Source: Blastocrithidia nonstop
Lineage: Eukaryota > Euglenozoa > Kinetoplastea > Trypanosomatida > Trypanosomatidae
NCBI GenBank assembly: GCA_028554745.1
Contig: JAQOTN010000001.1
Span: 682,001-746,000, forward strand
DNA: 64,000 nt
Direction of reading: 5' to 3'
Shown here: one piece after another, positions 1-13,300 of the stretch
How the letters are laid out: every line of letters starts with the position of its first letter
Numbering within the stretch: position 1 is the first letter of the stretch
Position numbers and translations under genes: made by a program
The notes under the pieces: model-generated
The model's input: only the letters and a program-made list of their open reading frames with translations
Databases searched by the model: none
What the model was told of the DNA's origin: nothing

Positions 1-549
1 TAAAAGTATTGTAATATAAGCATAGCGTTGATTGATTATCAGTACGTTCTCGTGTGTGTATGCATTATTTGAAAGAGAAACGTAGTGGGTTTTTTTGTGT
101 GTAAACATGAAAGAATTAAAGATCTTACTCATTATCTTTTTGTAAAAAGACGTAATGGAAAGAAAACGTTGGCTCTTTACAATTTCTAAAACAAATTATG
201 CCTTAAAGAAAAATTGTTGCTATTGCAACTTTAACAAAATATACAGGAGAGTAAAAATTAGAACAAAAAAGCAATCACAGAAGGTGGCTGTTCACATTAT
301 TTAAAAAAAAAACAATGTACAAAGTCTACGAATTGTACACATCATCGATAGCACGCATATCGCAAAAGCGATAAAATGCACTCATTTACATTACCTCACT
401 TTATTTTCTCTCTAAAAGTAAAAACAATAAAATATGTGACATTGTTAACTTAAATTTAATAAAAAAGTTGTTGATATACACACAAAATTGCAATTTACTT
501 AGCAAATATAACACTCTACTTAAATTTTTTTAAAATAAAACTACGCTTC
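1..549. other. AT-rich spacer at left edge
   Basis: Low-complexity AT-rich DNA downstream of the ADF-H gene, presumably its 3' UTR and intergenic sequence. In the frame of that gene the codons between 550 and 520 could still be read as sense, with a second TAA at 520-522. I see no other gene here. Confidence 0.6.
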
Positions 550-1947
550 TTAACGTACCTCGAATATAGCCCACACTAAACCACCTTCCTACTATTGCAC
601 TAACTTCAACGTCTCCTACACGTCATAATTGAACGCGCTGGCAAACTACTCAGAAGTTTACTGGCTGAGTATGCTCTGGTCTGATGCGATTCGTGGTTTA
701 TGTTGTCGTCGTTACTGAAACACTACAAAATCTATGTCTTTCGTCTCATTCATCTCTTCTTGCAATGAAGTACGATACTCATCTTACGTGTACGAGGGTA
801 TTTTGGCCAAGACTTCTTGCACAGTGTTCTTTTGCACTTCTTTTCTTGCAGGTGTGTCAAAGGCGTGCTTTGCTTTGTTTATTATTGCAACTGGTTTCAG
901 GTCATTATGTCCAACAAGGTATATTTCATACGCAAAAGGAGATAGTGCATCAGCCATATGAGGGTAGATGCCCGCACCATTACCAGATCGCAACGTACGA
1001 AACTTGTTACCGATTCATTGAAAGAAAATAATTCTACGCTGGCGATCATTACAAGTGAAAAAAGATATTCGAAACAGGCCAAATAATCATTAGTCCTATG
1101 GTAGATTTTGCACTAATTAGTATATTCCTTTCGTTCCGTAACCGACAATACGCAGTGCATGAGAATCCGCAGCAAAGACGGCTCAGTTAACTGGGCCGTT
1201 ATCTTTTCGTAACGCCTCGAGCACGCGAAATGTATCTTACGAAACTTGCTATGGTGTCAAATCTTCTGTTAATGTGTGTACAATATCCTTTTTTGCGTAT
1301 TCTTACGAACTATTGCCCTTGTTTTTGTCATTCCTACATTCAGTGCTAACTTAATTATTGTCCGAAGCAGAATAATTATTTATGCCATTCGGAACAATTT
1401 GCTAATCAACAATCGTTTAAGTCATTTCAGGCAGAAGCCCCTTTGAGCTCCGTGCACCATTTCTGGCTTTTCCATTCAATGTGGGTTTGCTCTCATTTTA
1501 CATGGATCGTGAATGACGAGGGCGATGTCGAAGTTGTTACAGCGTTATAGCCTACTGATGCATCTTTTGCTGCTGTTCAATAAGACGTGATCTGTATTAT
1601 TAGCGAATTTGTTATAACGAAAATGAACCATAATCAGCTACAAAGACATATTTCATCTGTCGCACTAATGACTAGAAGGACAACGACTATTTGTCCGTTG
1701 AAGTAATACCAGGCACTCCTGATAGATGTTTTTATGTAAATGCTTTAATTTCATTTATACCCTGACCACGTTTGACTACACTACATTTTGGGCCAATATA
1801 CTGTACGTACACAAATTTATTACGCTTAAACGTACCACTTCCTACTGGAAATTTTGAAAACAACAGCTGCACCTTTGACTAATCTAATCGATCTATTGCA
1901 TTGTCGATTTAGTTTGCACCTCTTTGAACGCAATATACTCTGCTCAT
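550..1947 (-). CDS. ADF-H (cofilin/coactosin-like) actin-binding domain protein
   Basis: Read with UAR=Glu and UGA=Trp this is a 465-residue protein. Its second half carries a recognisable ADF-homology domain of the coactosin/Abp1 type: NWAVFAADSHALRIVGYG, then an acidic helix, then RISFFTCNDRQRRIIFFQWI and the GNKFR segment. The Trp residues in NWAVF, EWLFG and FQWIG are all TGA, at places where this family has Trp. The N-terminal part (FPVGSGTFKRNKFVYVQYIG) may be a degenerate second copy. The family binds actin filaments or monomers in the cytoplasm. The start is the first ATG after an AT-rich leader. The end is uncertain: TAA at 550-552 was chosen, and TAA at 520-522 is the alternative. 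The exact subfamily (coactosin, twinfilin or drebrin-like) is inferred. Confidence 0.75.
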
Positions 1948-3346
1948 GATGAACAAACAAAGATATCTAACTAATAAACAGTATCTTACAACTGAACAAA
2001 ATGTTCGGAGCAATTATGTATAAAAGATGTCTAATTAACAAAATTACTAATAAAAAAAACTTTTATGTATACATACCAAGTAATAATTATTTTAAAAAAA
2101 ACAAAATTTAGATCACGCAAACAACAAAAGAAAAAAGAAATAAAAGTCAGCATTAATGAAAATTAAGAAAAAATTACTCATTTCGAAATAAAGCAGATAC
2201 ACATTGAAGTTATTTCTTTCTACACGCAAAACATAAAACATCACAAAAGCTTTTATCAGTGTTATATTGAAAATTTTAAGTGTTCGCACACATATGATGC
2301 AATCTCATCATTTTGCAATAATCGTAGAGTTAGCTTTGTAACAACGAAATAGAAAAATAGACAGAATATATTTTTCTGGAAGAAAAAATTTAAACTTTTT
2401 ATTAGTCCTTGTCTCTTGTTATTATTGAGGCACATTAAATTTATTAACAATAAATCTTTTCAGTGAAGTAAGTGCAGCATATGTAAACAAAAGCTTTGTA
2501 TTACAAATAAATAGATGGAAGAAGAAAAAGAAATATATATATATAGCTTTATCAGTAAAATGGACAATTGATCGTTAGTGAAGCAAGCATTGTTTTTGAA
2601 TGTATTTTTCTTTTTTTTTACCTCGTTATAGTCATATTATTCAACTATTCAATATAGTACACTATTTTTGTAAATCTATTACAGTATTTTGAAACTTTAC
2701 TTTGACGTTCGTTTGACGGTAGCGAACGTCCTTGAATGTAAAATCGCAAATAAATTTAAAAAAATAATTGTAATATATATGATACTATATTAACTTCTAT
2801 AAGGAAAGTAAAGTTGTCAAGCATGTTATTTTGTTATTTAAACAAATTTCTTGGAACAGAAAAATTAACATTGAATTATTTTTTCTTCTAATTATTTTTT
2901 TCCTACACATAGAGTGAGTAATAATAATAATTTCACTAGACCCTTGACACTTTGAAATTTAACCTTATCAATGTAACGCTTGTATAGCAAACGTATCAAC
3001 AAATTTCAGGAAAAATTAATTTTTTTTGATAAACACTGTTTTACAGCATAGAAAAGAAATACATTCACATAAAGTTTCATTTGGCATAAGCGTAATTTAT
3101 TTTTGGTAATTTATCATTTTCTATTTTCTTAAACAATTATCGTTTACAGTAAACTTTAAAGTAAAAATAATAATAGGAAAAAGAACAAAAGTTAACGATC
3201 AGAATAATTTGAGTTACAATATTGTTATATAACAAGAATGTGTTTTTGTTACTTAAAATGCTTTTTTTATTAAAATGATTTACATAAACTTAAATTTGAA
3301 CTTAGTTTGTTTTTCTTTTCATAATGTTTTTTTATAAGTTTTGTGC
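1948..3346. other. AT-rich spacer with one GC-rich hairpin
   Basis: Intergenic DNA of about 1.4 kb, full of A and T homopolymers. The one structured element is a perfect 8-bp inverted repeat (2704-2711 with 2723-2730). No coding-like stretch was seen on either strand. Confidence 0.6.
2704..2730. repeat. Perfect inverted repeat / hairpin
   Basis: GACGTTCG at 2704-2711 is matched by CGAACGTC at 2723-2730, giving an 8-bp stem with an 11-base loop. It is GC-rich inside very AT-rich surroundings. It lies downstream of the reticulon gene on the transcribed strand, so it could be an RNA hairpin in a 3' UTR. The role is unknown. Confidence 0.55.
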
Positions 3347-4069
3347 TTACTGCATCTTTTGCTCCATTGCATTTAACTGCTATTCTGCATAGGACGAGGC
3401 ATCATTTGATGTAGAATAACTGCTAGTGTAATTGACGCCATTTGGCACGTTATTTTTATGTATATACTTGCCGACGTGAGTCTTAACATAATTACGTGCT
3501 TTACCATAGGCATCTTTGACACCAGGTGGCAGATGTGTACTCGCCTTTTCAGCATATTTAGGTAAGTGAGCCAACATTTGACGACTGTACGCCAGCAACT
3601 GTTCTATTTCATCACCATACTTATCCTACACAATAGGAAGCGAAAATGCACTGATAATTGCCATAAATATAATTGCTTTGTCCGACAAGTACTTTCCGAT
3701 GAATCCAATGATGAACGTTGCAGCAAACAATTTGGCAGATGCTTTAAAGTCTTTCCATGTAAGATATTCAAGAGCAATTTACGTTATCCTCAAGAAATAT
3801 GGTCGAACCGTTTCATAGATAGCATCTACTTTACCTGGAATCTAATTTGACGAAATGACTGTACCTTTTACTAAGGTAATACCAGCACCAATCATGAAAA
3901 CAAGAAGGAAAGCGTGTGCGAGAAATGTCACTATCGTGTAATCAAAAATTGCAAACAACGACCATAATCCTAACGACACAAGTAAAACGATACCTGAAGC
4001 AATAGGACGTTGCCACATTACCACATCCCTGAGGTTAAGATCGTGAAATTGGCTGCAAACACAATTCAT
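3347..4069 (-). CDS. Reticulon-domain protein
   Basis: A 240-residue protein with the reticulon-homology layout. The N-terminal part has LNLRDVVMWQRPIASG, two long hydrophobic hairpins follow (roughly residues 23-70 and 105-150), and a polar C-terminus ends in Q/M-rich sequence. The RDVVMWQRP segment is the typical reticulon start (a D-x-x-x-W-R-x-P pattern). Reticulons are wedge-shaped ER membrane proteins that bend tubules. UAG codons are read as Glu between the hairpins (ISSN-E-IPGK) and in PIV-E-DKYG. The start is the only suitable ATG just before the domain. Translation ends at TAA (3347-3349) after EQKMQ. Confidence 0.85.
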
Positions 4070-5720
4070 TTGCACCAACTTGCTTTTTAAATGTATGTAT
4101 TGTTTTATTAAGTTTGAATCGGGAAATTTATTTATTTTGATTGAGAATTATATTTCTTTTTAATTTTAAAAATTGCTAATACAAAATGTATTTATGTTCT
4201 TCACTAAGAATTTGTATATGATTATAGGCTCTTTTAAAAAACTAATGTAAGAAGACAATTTTTTTTGTGCGTTGTGATGTTGTTAAGAAAAGTTTGTATA
4301 AATAATAGAGTATAAATAAAAGTAGTTTGATGGATTTGAGAAAAACAAAACTGTAAACGTTACACTGATTTTTGTTTACATACTACGATATACCTATCTT
4401 ATACGTTTAATTTATAATAATTACTATCAAATATCACTAAAGCACTATAACATATGTTTCGTATGTATGTGTGTTTTATTATGATTTTGATGTTATATAA
4501 ATTATGTCATCAACTTCATATACTTTATTAAATTCGTTTTTTTTTACTTTGGTAGACAATTTGTTTACAGCCTTATCTTCACCTGTGTGTTTTCATGATA
4601 TAATAAGTAATAAAAAAATTATATTTTTTAAAAACAAAGTTAACAATGATAAAGTTGAATTAGTCACTTGAAAGCATAAGTCAAGTGCCACTTTTGCGAT
4701 GTAGAATGTCATTCCTACTCATCAAAAAAAAATTAAATTAGATACATTAATAATAGTGATTTTTTGCGAAATAATAGTCAAATGATGTATTTGTGTGCAA
4801 AGTTGTTGGTGTTGATTATTTTTCCTCTAAAAACATACACAACATACAATGCTAATATCAGATCATTGATCATGATGAGAGCAAATAATAAAGCATTATC
4901 AACAAGATTTAACAGCTCTACAAGATCATGTCATAATATTTATACACATAACATTGCTAAAATAATTTTTGTATAACAGTAAAAAAAAATATTGTTAACG
5001 TACGAATAAAAAAGATATGAGAAGACAGCACATATAGTAAATTATTTGCAACGCTCTACAGCTGATGTAACAATTACATACTCAAATCAACAACTATATT
5101 TATATATTTTCTGTTGAAATCACACATGTAAAAATAATGTCTACAGCTACAGTTGAAATAGTCACAGCAAAAAAGCAGAAGAAGGTTTAAACGAAACAGA
5201 TCTGTCTTATTGACCTTTACCAGATTAATTTGATTGCTTGAGTATTTAATTTTTTTCAAATCACAAGACGAGTAAAATTATTGACCGAAAATAAAAATTT
5301 TAAAGAACCGTGATGAGTTAACGTTGTCATTGATGCAACAAATAACGTTGTTTTGCGTGTCATCACATCGAAAAAAAATGTCTATTATTTCAAGAAATTA
5401 TTTAATTGATTGTAAGAAAAATGGTTAAATAGTTTAACAATTTTATGTGCACAAAATTAAGTTTCACCTTTTTGCGATAGATTACAAATATGTATCTATG
5501 TATTTTACTCATAGATAAAGCCGAGAGTGTGTCAACTGTTGTTAATTGATAAATAAGGCAAGTAAGCAAAACTCACGATTTCTTCCTTAAAAAAAAGTTA
5601 ACAGTGATTAAATTAGTACAATACAAACTAAATTTTAATTACAAAGTTATATCAAAAAGTTATCAACATATATATTAATAATTAGCCATTACTGTTTTTA
5701 CTATCTTTTTCTTTTTGTTT
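4070..5720. other. Long AT-rich spacer
   Basis: About 1.65 kb between the ligase and reticulon genes, one of the longest gaps in the window. Composition is AT-rich with many homopolymers. A slightly GC-richer patch near 4655-4720 has no convincing reading frame. No RNA gene was recognised. Confidence 0.55.
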
Positions 5721-7592
5721 TTACGAAAGTCCAATGATGGCGCCTGTGTTGTGATCAATGTCAATATTGTAAAATGCTGGACGGGTTGGTAAGCCTGGCA
5801 TGGTGGCTATATCGCCAAGCAATGGGAAAACAAACTTAGCTCCACAGTTTACCTTGACATCGCGAATAGGTATAGTAAATCCGGTTGGTGCACCACGTAG
5901 GTTGGCATCATGTGAGAAACTGTATTGTGTCTTAGCCATACAGATAGGGAAAGTGCCAAAACCACGGCGCTCCATCTCGACAAGCTTCTACTATGTGCCG
6001 TTCAAATATTATACCCCATCGGCACCATAAATTTCACGGCATATAATTTCAATCTTATCTTTCAGTGGAAGTGTATTGGCGTAGAGCATTTTAAAGTCTG
6101 CTGGGGTGTGTGTTGTGACATCGATTAGTGCCTGAGCCAAATCTATTGCACCTGCCCCACCATGAGACCAGTGATCACACAACACCGCCGCACTAGCCCC
6201 ACCGTCTTTTGTCGTGATTTCCTTGACCAATGCCAGTTCATTATCGGTGTCATCGGCAAAGCGGTTAATCGCCACAACCACAGGGACACCAAACTTACGA
6301 ATGTTGTGAATGTGTCGAATAACATTGCTGCAGCCAAGACGCAGTGCGTCTAGATTCTCATGCGTTGAGGCGTCATGTGGTTCTACCCCACCATGGTACT
6401 TTATTGCACGCACCGTGACGACAATCACCGCCGCATCGGGTTTTAATTCACTCGTGCGACACTTAATGTTGAAAAATTTTTACCCACCCATGTCCGCCCC
6501 AAAGCCAGCCTAGGTGAGCACAAACCCACTTGGCCCTGCCAACTTGAGAGCAATGCGGTCGGCAATAATACTACTATTACCGTGTGCAATATTGCCAAAT
6601 GGTCCAGCGTGAACAAGGACTGGGGTGCCCTACAAGGTTTGCATTAACGTAGGCTCAATCGCATCTTTCATGAGTACCGTCATAGCCCCCGCACAGCCAA
6701 TGTCCTATGCCGTTATCGCTTCACCATGGCGGCTACGGGCGACTTCAATATCACCTAATCGACGACGCATGTCAAGTAGATCATTGGACAGGGCTAAGAT
6801 CGCCATCACCTATGAGGCTACAGAGATGTCAAAACCGGTACGACGGGTCATGCCCTTTTCGGCTTTACCTTGACCAATGGTTATCTCACGCAACATGCGA
6901 TCATTCACGTCTGTCACGCGTTTCCATGAAATGGTATCGTGGTCTATGTCAAGACGTGCAAACCGAGTACGCTACTATGCCGTTAAATCCTTTGGATTAG
7001 TTTTATCAATGCCTAATTTGGCCAAGCGTGTACGCATGATGTGGGTGAAGTCGTGTAATTAAGCCGTCAGACGGCGATACAGTGCCACATCGTCCTGCGT
7101 ATTTTCATGAAAAATGCGAGTGTCAATGGCAGCGGCGAGCAAGTTATTTGCCGCGATAATGGCGTGAATATCACCGGTGCCATGCAAATTGAAATCTTCC
7201 ATAGGGATGACCTGACTATACCCGCCTCCAGCAGCTCCACCTTTGATTCCAAACGTTGGCCCCTGTGAGGGCTGCCGAATACACGCAAACGTAGGACGTC
7301 CTACATAGGCACCAAGTGCCTGAGCCAGACCAATCGTTGTTGTACTCTTGCCTTCTCCTAACGGGGTAGGACTCATGCCAGCTACCACGACATACTTTGC
7401 GTTGCGGGCACTGCCTAATCGCTTGAGAATGTTCAACTTGATTTTGGCACGTATACTTCCATATAAGCTAAGCTATGACGGTTGTACTCCACACGCTGCG
7501 GCAATCTATGCAATAGGAATAGGCTGTACACTCTGTGCAATCTCAAGATCAGTCGGCACGGGTGATTTGCAAACTAGCTTACGCGCTGTCAT
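5721..7592 (-). CDS. Formate-tetrahydrofolate ligase
   Basis: Catalyses ATP-dependent formation of 10-formyl-THF from formate and THF (one-carbon metabolism). The 623-residue length matches monofunctional FTHFS. Recognisable in order: [20 protein letters not shown] at the N-terminus, the P-loop [10 protein letters not shown] (Lys near residue 82), the glycine-rich [76 protein letters not shown] and the C-terminal [20 protein letters not shown]. Glu positions fixed in the family are TAG (for example VASE, TLEG, LTEAGFG) or TAA (EKFFNIKC at 6480-6482 and GADGVE at 6009-6011). LTAEER uses two TAG codons in a row. The ATG at 7590-7592 gives the standard N-terminus. This is one of the best proofs of the code. 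Confidence 0.96.
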
Positions 7593-7596
7593 GAGG

Positions 7597-7655
7597 CGTC
7601 TACAAAAGTAAATACAAATATGTGTTATGATAATATACAAAAAAAAAAATAAATT
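7597..7655 (-). promoter_or_regulatory. Putative trans-splice acceptor region of the ligase gene
   Basis: On the transcribed strand a run of 11 T is followed about 40 bases later by TTTTGTAG, whose AG lies about 7 bases upstream of the ATG. Pyrimidine tract plus first AG is the kinetoplastid rule for spliced-leader addition. The exact site is inferred. Confidence 0.35.
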
Positions 7656-8158
7656 TGATTTTGTCTATAACAGTTGTTCAACAAAACATTTCAAGAAAAA
7701 CAATTTGAGGTGAAATGTGATCATGTCAAAACGCATTTCACACAATTAAAGATCATTCTATTAGCATATGAGATTCCAAACACTATTGCAAGCAAATAAA
7801 AAAAATTTAATAATAGCATACTATTTTTAGGTTTAATTTTATTACTAATTTTATTTTTACTTGATATTTATTAATTTATAACGTACATAGCGCAACATCT
7901 TAAATTTTTTTTTATTATAATTACTATATATTAGTGCGTGAAACTACAAATGAAGTTGCTGACGAAGTAGTTCGTCCATTTTAAATTTAACATATATTCG
8001 TCACTGTATTATTGTTATTTATAATGAACTTTGTAACTATTCGTCTAGTGATCTTAATACAAAACGCACAAGACACGAAAACATTCAAAATATTATATTT
8101 AAATAATTGGTGCTAATCAATGAAAAGAAAAATACTTAATATGCATTCTATGTAAATG

Positions 8159-8200
8159 TATATATATATATATATATATCCTTTTTGTGTGTGTGTGTGT
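8159..8200. repeat. (TA)n-(GT)n compound microsatellite
   Basis: About ten TA units (8159-8179) are followed after a short T-rich gap by seven GT units (8187-8200). Intergenic. Confidence 0.9.
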
Positions 8201-8431
8201 TTTTGAGTAATTCACAATTGTATTTTCTGCAGTAGAACAGTGCAGAAGATATTACTAACATCAGCTTTTTAAAAAAAAAAAAAAAAATGTGATCAAACGT
8301 CACAAAATAATAGTTAAAACTAGTGAAATCAATTATTTTAGAGAAATAAAGTGTTTACTATTGATATTAGCACTTTGGTTACATATTGTTTTCATGTTTT
8401 ATTTATTTATTTTTCTTCTATTTTAACTTGC

Positions 8432-9247
8432 TTAATGCGTACCTCTGCCTCGTCCACGACCTCGTCCACGTGGTGGGCCATAAGGAGAGTACGTTGGTGC
8501 CCCACCCATCATCGTTGCCATCATTGCCAACGCCGCCATCTGCTGCTGCATCGGATTGGCAGCGTTAACTCCTGCAGTGCCTGCTGCAAAGTTGCCTCTA
8601 CCACGACCATACATCATCATATTATTTGCACCACGTCCGAGACCACGCTGAAACGCAGGAATGTTATCACGTTTGGGAGCTACCTTGAGTGGTTTGCCAT
8701 GCAACGATTGTCCATCTTTCACCACAGCCGATTGAGCCTGCTATGCGGTGGCGAATTATACATATGCTGTACCTTTCGGCTGACCCGAAAAACGATCTTT
8801 AAGTACAGTAACGCGCTATATTGTCCCGCATGATGCAAAAAATACACGAAGATCATTCTACGTGGTACGTGGGTCAAGATTGCCGACAAACACGGAGGTG
8901 TTAGCCTTTGCTACTGCAGCAGCAGTAGAATTATTACTACTAATACTATTATTAGAACCAGTGCTGCTATCAAAAGCATTAGCATTGCTGTTACTGTTGG
9001 TATTACCTGAGACGAAATTGCTACTAGTACCACCAACAACACCAGCGCCGCTCGCATTAATGCTGCTATTTGTTTTACGCATTCCTTCGTCTTTTGCTGC
9101 ATTCTATTGTAACGTTTTCAGTTGTAAATCCTATTGTAAGCTGTCTACCTGCCGCTTCATTTCTTACAATTCAGCTTAAACATCTATATCAGCGTTAAAC
9201 TGCACATCATTTAATGTATTGTTAGCTTTTTCACTTGATTGTGACAT
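8432..9247 (-). CDS. PABPN1-like nuclear poly(A)-binding protein, single RRM
   Basis: A 271-residue protein with the architecture of nuclear poly(A)-binding protein (PABPN1/Pab2). The acidic N-terminal coiled coil has Glu encoded by TAG/TAA (EAELEEMKRQVDSLQ). A Ser/Asn-rich linker follows, then one RRM at about residues 118-195 with RNP2 VFVGNL and RNP1 KGTAYVEF. The PABPN1-type segment after the RRM reads PLKVAPKRDNIPAF, and the tail is Gly/Arg-rich (RGRGRGRGRG). The family binds poly(A) tails and stimulates polyadenylation in the nucleus. The Arg/Gly tail is a likely methylation substrate. Stop is TAA at 8432-8434. The function in this organism is inferred from the family. Confidence 0.85.
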
Positions 9248-10304
9248 TGATATTAAAAATGGATGTATAAATGTTTTCTGCAAAAATTACTTTCTTTTTT
9301 GTTGTACTAGTCTATATCAACACTGATTACTATTACACTATACTCTTTCTTTTAATTAAAAAAAGTAAAAATAAATATTACTGCGGAACAGAACGTATTA
9401 CAAGTCAACATTAATTTATTTTTACATACATGTCCTGTTATATAATTAACATCCGCAAGTTATCCGTCGATTGATTCAATGGCATATAAATAAAAAATAA
9501 AATGAAATAAAAAAGATAATTGTATTAGCTTATATATTTTCGACAAACTATAAAAGTAAATTACACAATTATTTACATTATAAAACATAAATATAAATTT
9601 TTGAGTTATACGGTAAAGTGAGAAGATAAAAAATTATCAAATGTCATTTTTTGTCTTTGGCATTATTTCTTATGTATAGTATTGCAATTTTTATACGTTA
9701 CATTGATGTGGTACGCACACACACACACACACATACATGGAAAGATACAGATTACACACAAAAGATGGCGAGAAAAAGAGTATAATAATCACGGTACATA
9801 CATAAACATAAAGTTGTGTTTGTGTTATTCTAAACTCTTTGTGCGAATGTAGAAAGGAAAAATAATAAACGTTCGTTTTTATCGATGCAAGCTTATGTAT
9901 GAAAAAGGAGTGAATCGCTTATATTCGATAGCAGTATATACGCTAATTTACAATCGAAAATATTTTTTTTTAAAAAAGTAACGTTATCGAGAATAAGTTA
10001 CCAATGTCAATGAATGGTGATACAATTGCGTAGAATAAAAATTTTAGGTACCAAACAGATAAGAATGGAAGTAACTGAGTGTAACTTCAATTATATTACT
10101 ATGACAATTTACATGTAAATAATAAAGAATATAATTATGGTCTAGTAGAGTAAATAAATATTAGATAAACAATTTACATCATAGTGACATTGAAGCAAGT
10201 GGAAAACACTGTAGGTAATGTTTATTTTTCTTGATTTATCTTTTTTTTTGTTCAAGGCAATTTTTATTTTTAGAAAAGTTAGTTTTTATATAAAAAGTGC
10301 TAGA
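9248..10304. other. Spacer with (CA)n microsatellite
   Basis: AT-rich DNA of about 1.06 kb with (CA)n at 9715-9733. On the transcribed strand ATTTTTGCAG (AG at 9278-9279) about 30 bases before the PABPN1-like ATG is a possible trans-splice acceptor. No gene seen. Confidence 0.55.
9715..9733. repeat. (CA)n microsatellite
   Basis: Nine to ten CA units in a spacer. Confidence 0.85.
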
Positions 10305-13300
10305 TTAATATTTTGTTAGTCGGTTGTATGTTGAATAGGCCGTACGAAGTTTTCGAATGATGTCATCATCGTCGTCATATTCACTACGCTTGCCGTAACC
10401 GTACAGATTACTGTAATGATGAATTGCACGTGTCTGTGCAGCAGATTTGGCTAACCTGGGCAGCCGATCTTCTTTACTCTTTGTTGCCGTGAACTAATGA
10501 TCATTAGGTAGACTGCTCACAAGAAACTGTTATTCATTATTTGTCGTTGGGCTTACAATGTGTTTTGTGCTTACAGCCGAAGTCTTGATGCGTCTTCTGC
10601 GTACTTTTTTCCGTATGCTCGGTAGTAATGGCTAACACGATTTTTGTGGTGCAGAAGGTATTAATCATTTTTTATTTGATTACTGCTAGATGTTTGCAGC
10701 ACATGGAATTTCAGATATATTCTTATTGTCTACTGCAGACGGCATAGTACACTGCTATTCACATAATTCTTCATTGATAATAGAAGCATTAGGCTCATCA
10801 GTAGAAGCATCTTTTGTACTCTAGTCGATAAGAGGTGTACTACTCAATTTACTATCTGCAGGCTAAGGGCTACCTCTGTCCAGATCAGCAGTGTCATTCC
10901 CGTCTTACTTTTCTCATCAGTTTGTCTCATAGGCCTCAAATTTTGTTAATGCATTTACATTCTGATGGAATTGTTTACGCTAGTAGCCGTCAGTAGCCTC
11001 ATCAAGGTTAGTTATTTCAGAGTGTCTATGAATTGCATCGTTTATATTATTCATGAACATATAATCTTAATCATCTTCATTATCTTCGGTATCAAAGTTC
11101 TAAATATTGACCTTGTACATATCAGGATTATCACTTTCATCATTATCATCACTTTCATCATTATTATTACCTTCATCATGTTGTTTTTTATCTTCTTCAT
11201 TATCTCTATTATGGTGATCTTCTTCATCATCATGTTCATCGTGTTTATCTTCATCGTCATCTTTATTATCATGATCTTCATCATCATCTTTACAAACACT
11301 GTCACTATTATTTGCAATATTAATCTCATTGTCACTTTCACCCCATCAGTTTGTCTCAACCGATTATACGATTAAGTGACAGTTATCATCGCGGACGGGT
11401 GTCTCAACAACACGTGTACATTGCTGAGAAACATTGACGGCTGTGAGCGGTGGCAGGGATGTAGACGAATTGTCTGCTGTCACGTGAGGGGCTTAGTCAA
11501 TAGCATTTGCATCATGCGCGCTTGTTGTACTTACTTTTAGTTACTAATTAGTTGATGCATCAATTTTGGTGTAGTTTTCTTATTGAGCACGTATAAACAA
11601 CTGTTAATATCGTCGAAACACAAAGAAATGTGTATAGTTATATTTGCTGTAAAATTCGTTAACGACATTTGATCTATTCGTATTATTATCAGTTTCATTA
11701 TTAGTTTTGCTAGTGCTTTACTTACTAACACCTTTAAGATCATTATATTCAAGCAGCAAATGATTTACTTATTGTTCATTCAATCGATTACAAAGTTGCT
11801 GCAATATACCCTACACGTTATCTTTACATAACACAGTTTCGTCTGTGCCATTTTCAACGTGATTAAATCGATTCCACACAGCATTGATGCGATGATCATT
11901 ATCGCTCAGTGCATAAAACTTATCATAGGCGTACAATCTTTCGACTAGTGTCTAAATATGCAATACAAAGTCATTAAACGACAAACCACTTCTGTGAAAA
12001 TGGTTTTCGTCATAGTATGCATATGCCTACTGTAATCGAGCACCAACAGCGGTGAATAAATATAGCAGAGTATACATATCTTATGGTAAAATTATACTTT
12101 TGTTATGGCTGATAATGTGAAAGAGCTCTCGTGCAGCCTTGTAGTGCACCCCGTCTATTTCTAATCTCTTGTATTTATGTAATGCTTTTGTGAAGTCTAT
12201 TTGATCAAGTAAATGTTTGAGTTTCATCTTCAGCTCATTTCGTTGCCGCAGTGACAACAACGCCACTTGAGAGGCAGTAGGAAGATTAATTTATTTATTG
12301 CTCTCATCATTATTTTTTCCGTTTTCTTTGTCATTTGTTTTCTTGTCAGTCAAATCAATATCATAGTTTAGCTCCTCATACGGTGACGTCTAATTTCGAA
12401 CAAAATAATCCATGTTGACATTGTCGCCCGTGTTATTAATATCAGTGTCAGCGACTCTATCGTCATTTTTGTTATTTGCAGTTGATTCATGGTCATCATG
12501 CTGCGGTGTATCTACCAAGTCAATCAGCGATACGTTTTACTGAGAGTGTCACCCTCGTCATGCTCGTAGGTAGCTTAGTTTACTTCGGCCTTGCGTTGTC
12601 GATGGTCGAAGTGGACGGCTGATGCTGTTCATATTCGCACTTGCTTTATTTGATGCACGAACTTGTGCACTATTCACACAATGACGCTTCGGTGCAGATT
12701 GTGTGTACTGAGACCTGTGTGACATGATGAAATCCGGTGATGTCGACTTATCAATTTGCACGCACTAACGATGATCAGCAACAGCAGCATCATCTTTGAT
12801 TGCTTATTGTTGCTGATACTGCTCTTTTTACACAAGTCTAATGAAAAGCTGTTCTTATTTTATCTTGATTGTTGGCATTGGAGTAACTACAATCATAGCG
12901 TTATCTGATACAACTTCCTCATCTGTGATCAGCTAAGAGAAGTCATTATTTACTTTTTGCTATTTCTAATCGTCATTTCTATTATGATCTTCTATCAATT
13001 CTTCGACGTTTATATCGTTTCTTTCTTTTTCAACTCTTTCTTCGTACTCTTTCTCTTCCTCCTCTTCTTCTCTATCTTCCTCTTAATAGGTATGCTAAAA
13101 AGTGTTCTATTCATTAATCATATCTATATTTTCCTTATCGTGAGTGATTTCATCTTCATTTCCACGAAATTAAACTGCATTTTACTTTTTTTGCAATTAT
13201 TAAAGTTGCTATTCTTCGATTGTCTATGAATGAATGTCAGATGCAACAGATTATTTTTAGCCATCAGAAACCGACAAAGCAGAAATTGCTTCTGCATTTT

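Larger units (their letters stand above)
7593..8431. other. Spacer with microsatellites
   Basis: AT-rich DNA between the PABPN1-like and ligase genes. It holds a (TA)n/(GT)n compound microsatellite at 8159-8200, an A17 run at 8271-8287, and an A11 run near 7641 that on the transcribed strand is a T tract upstream of the ligase ATG. Confidence 0.6.

Noticed and set aside
5721-7592. Reading the broken ligase, Hsp60 and RFC as pseudogenes
   Set aside because: The breaks are in-phase stop codons exactly at Glu and Trp positions of the families, in every gene, with no frameshift. That is a code change, not decay.
11750-12060. EF-hand in the 1237-residue acidic protein
   Set aside because: The DENHFHRSGLSFNDF stretch has the look of a degenerate loop, but too few ligand positions fit to call it.
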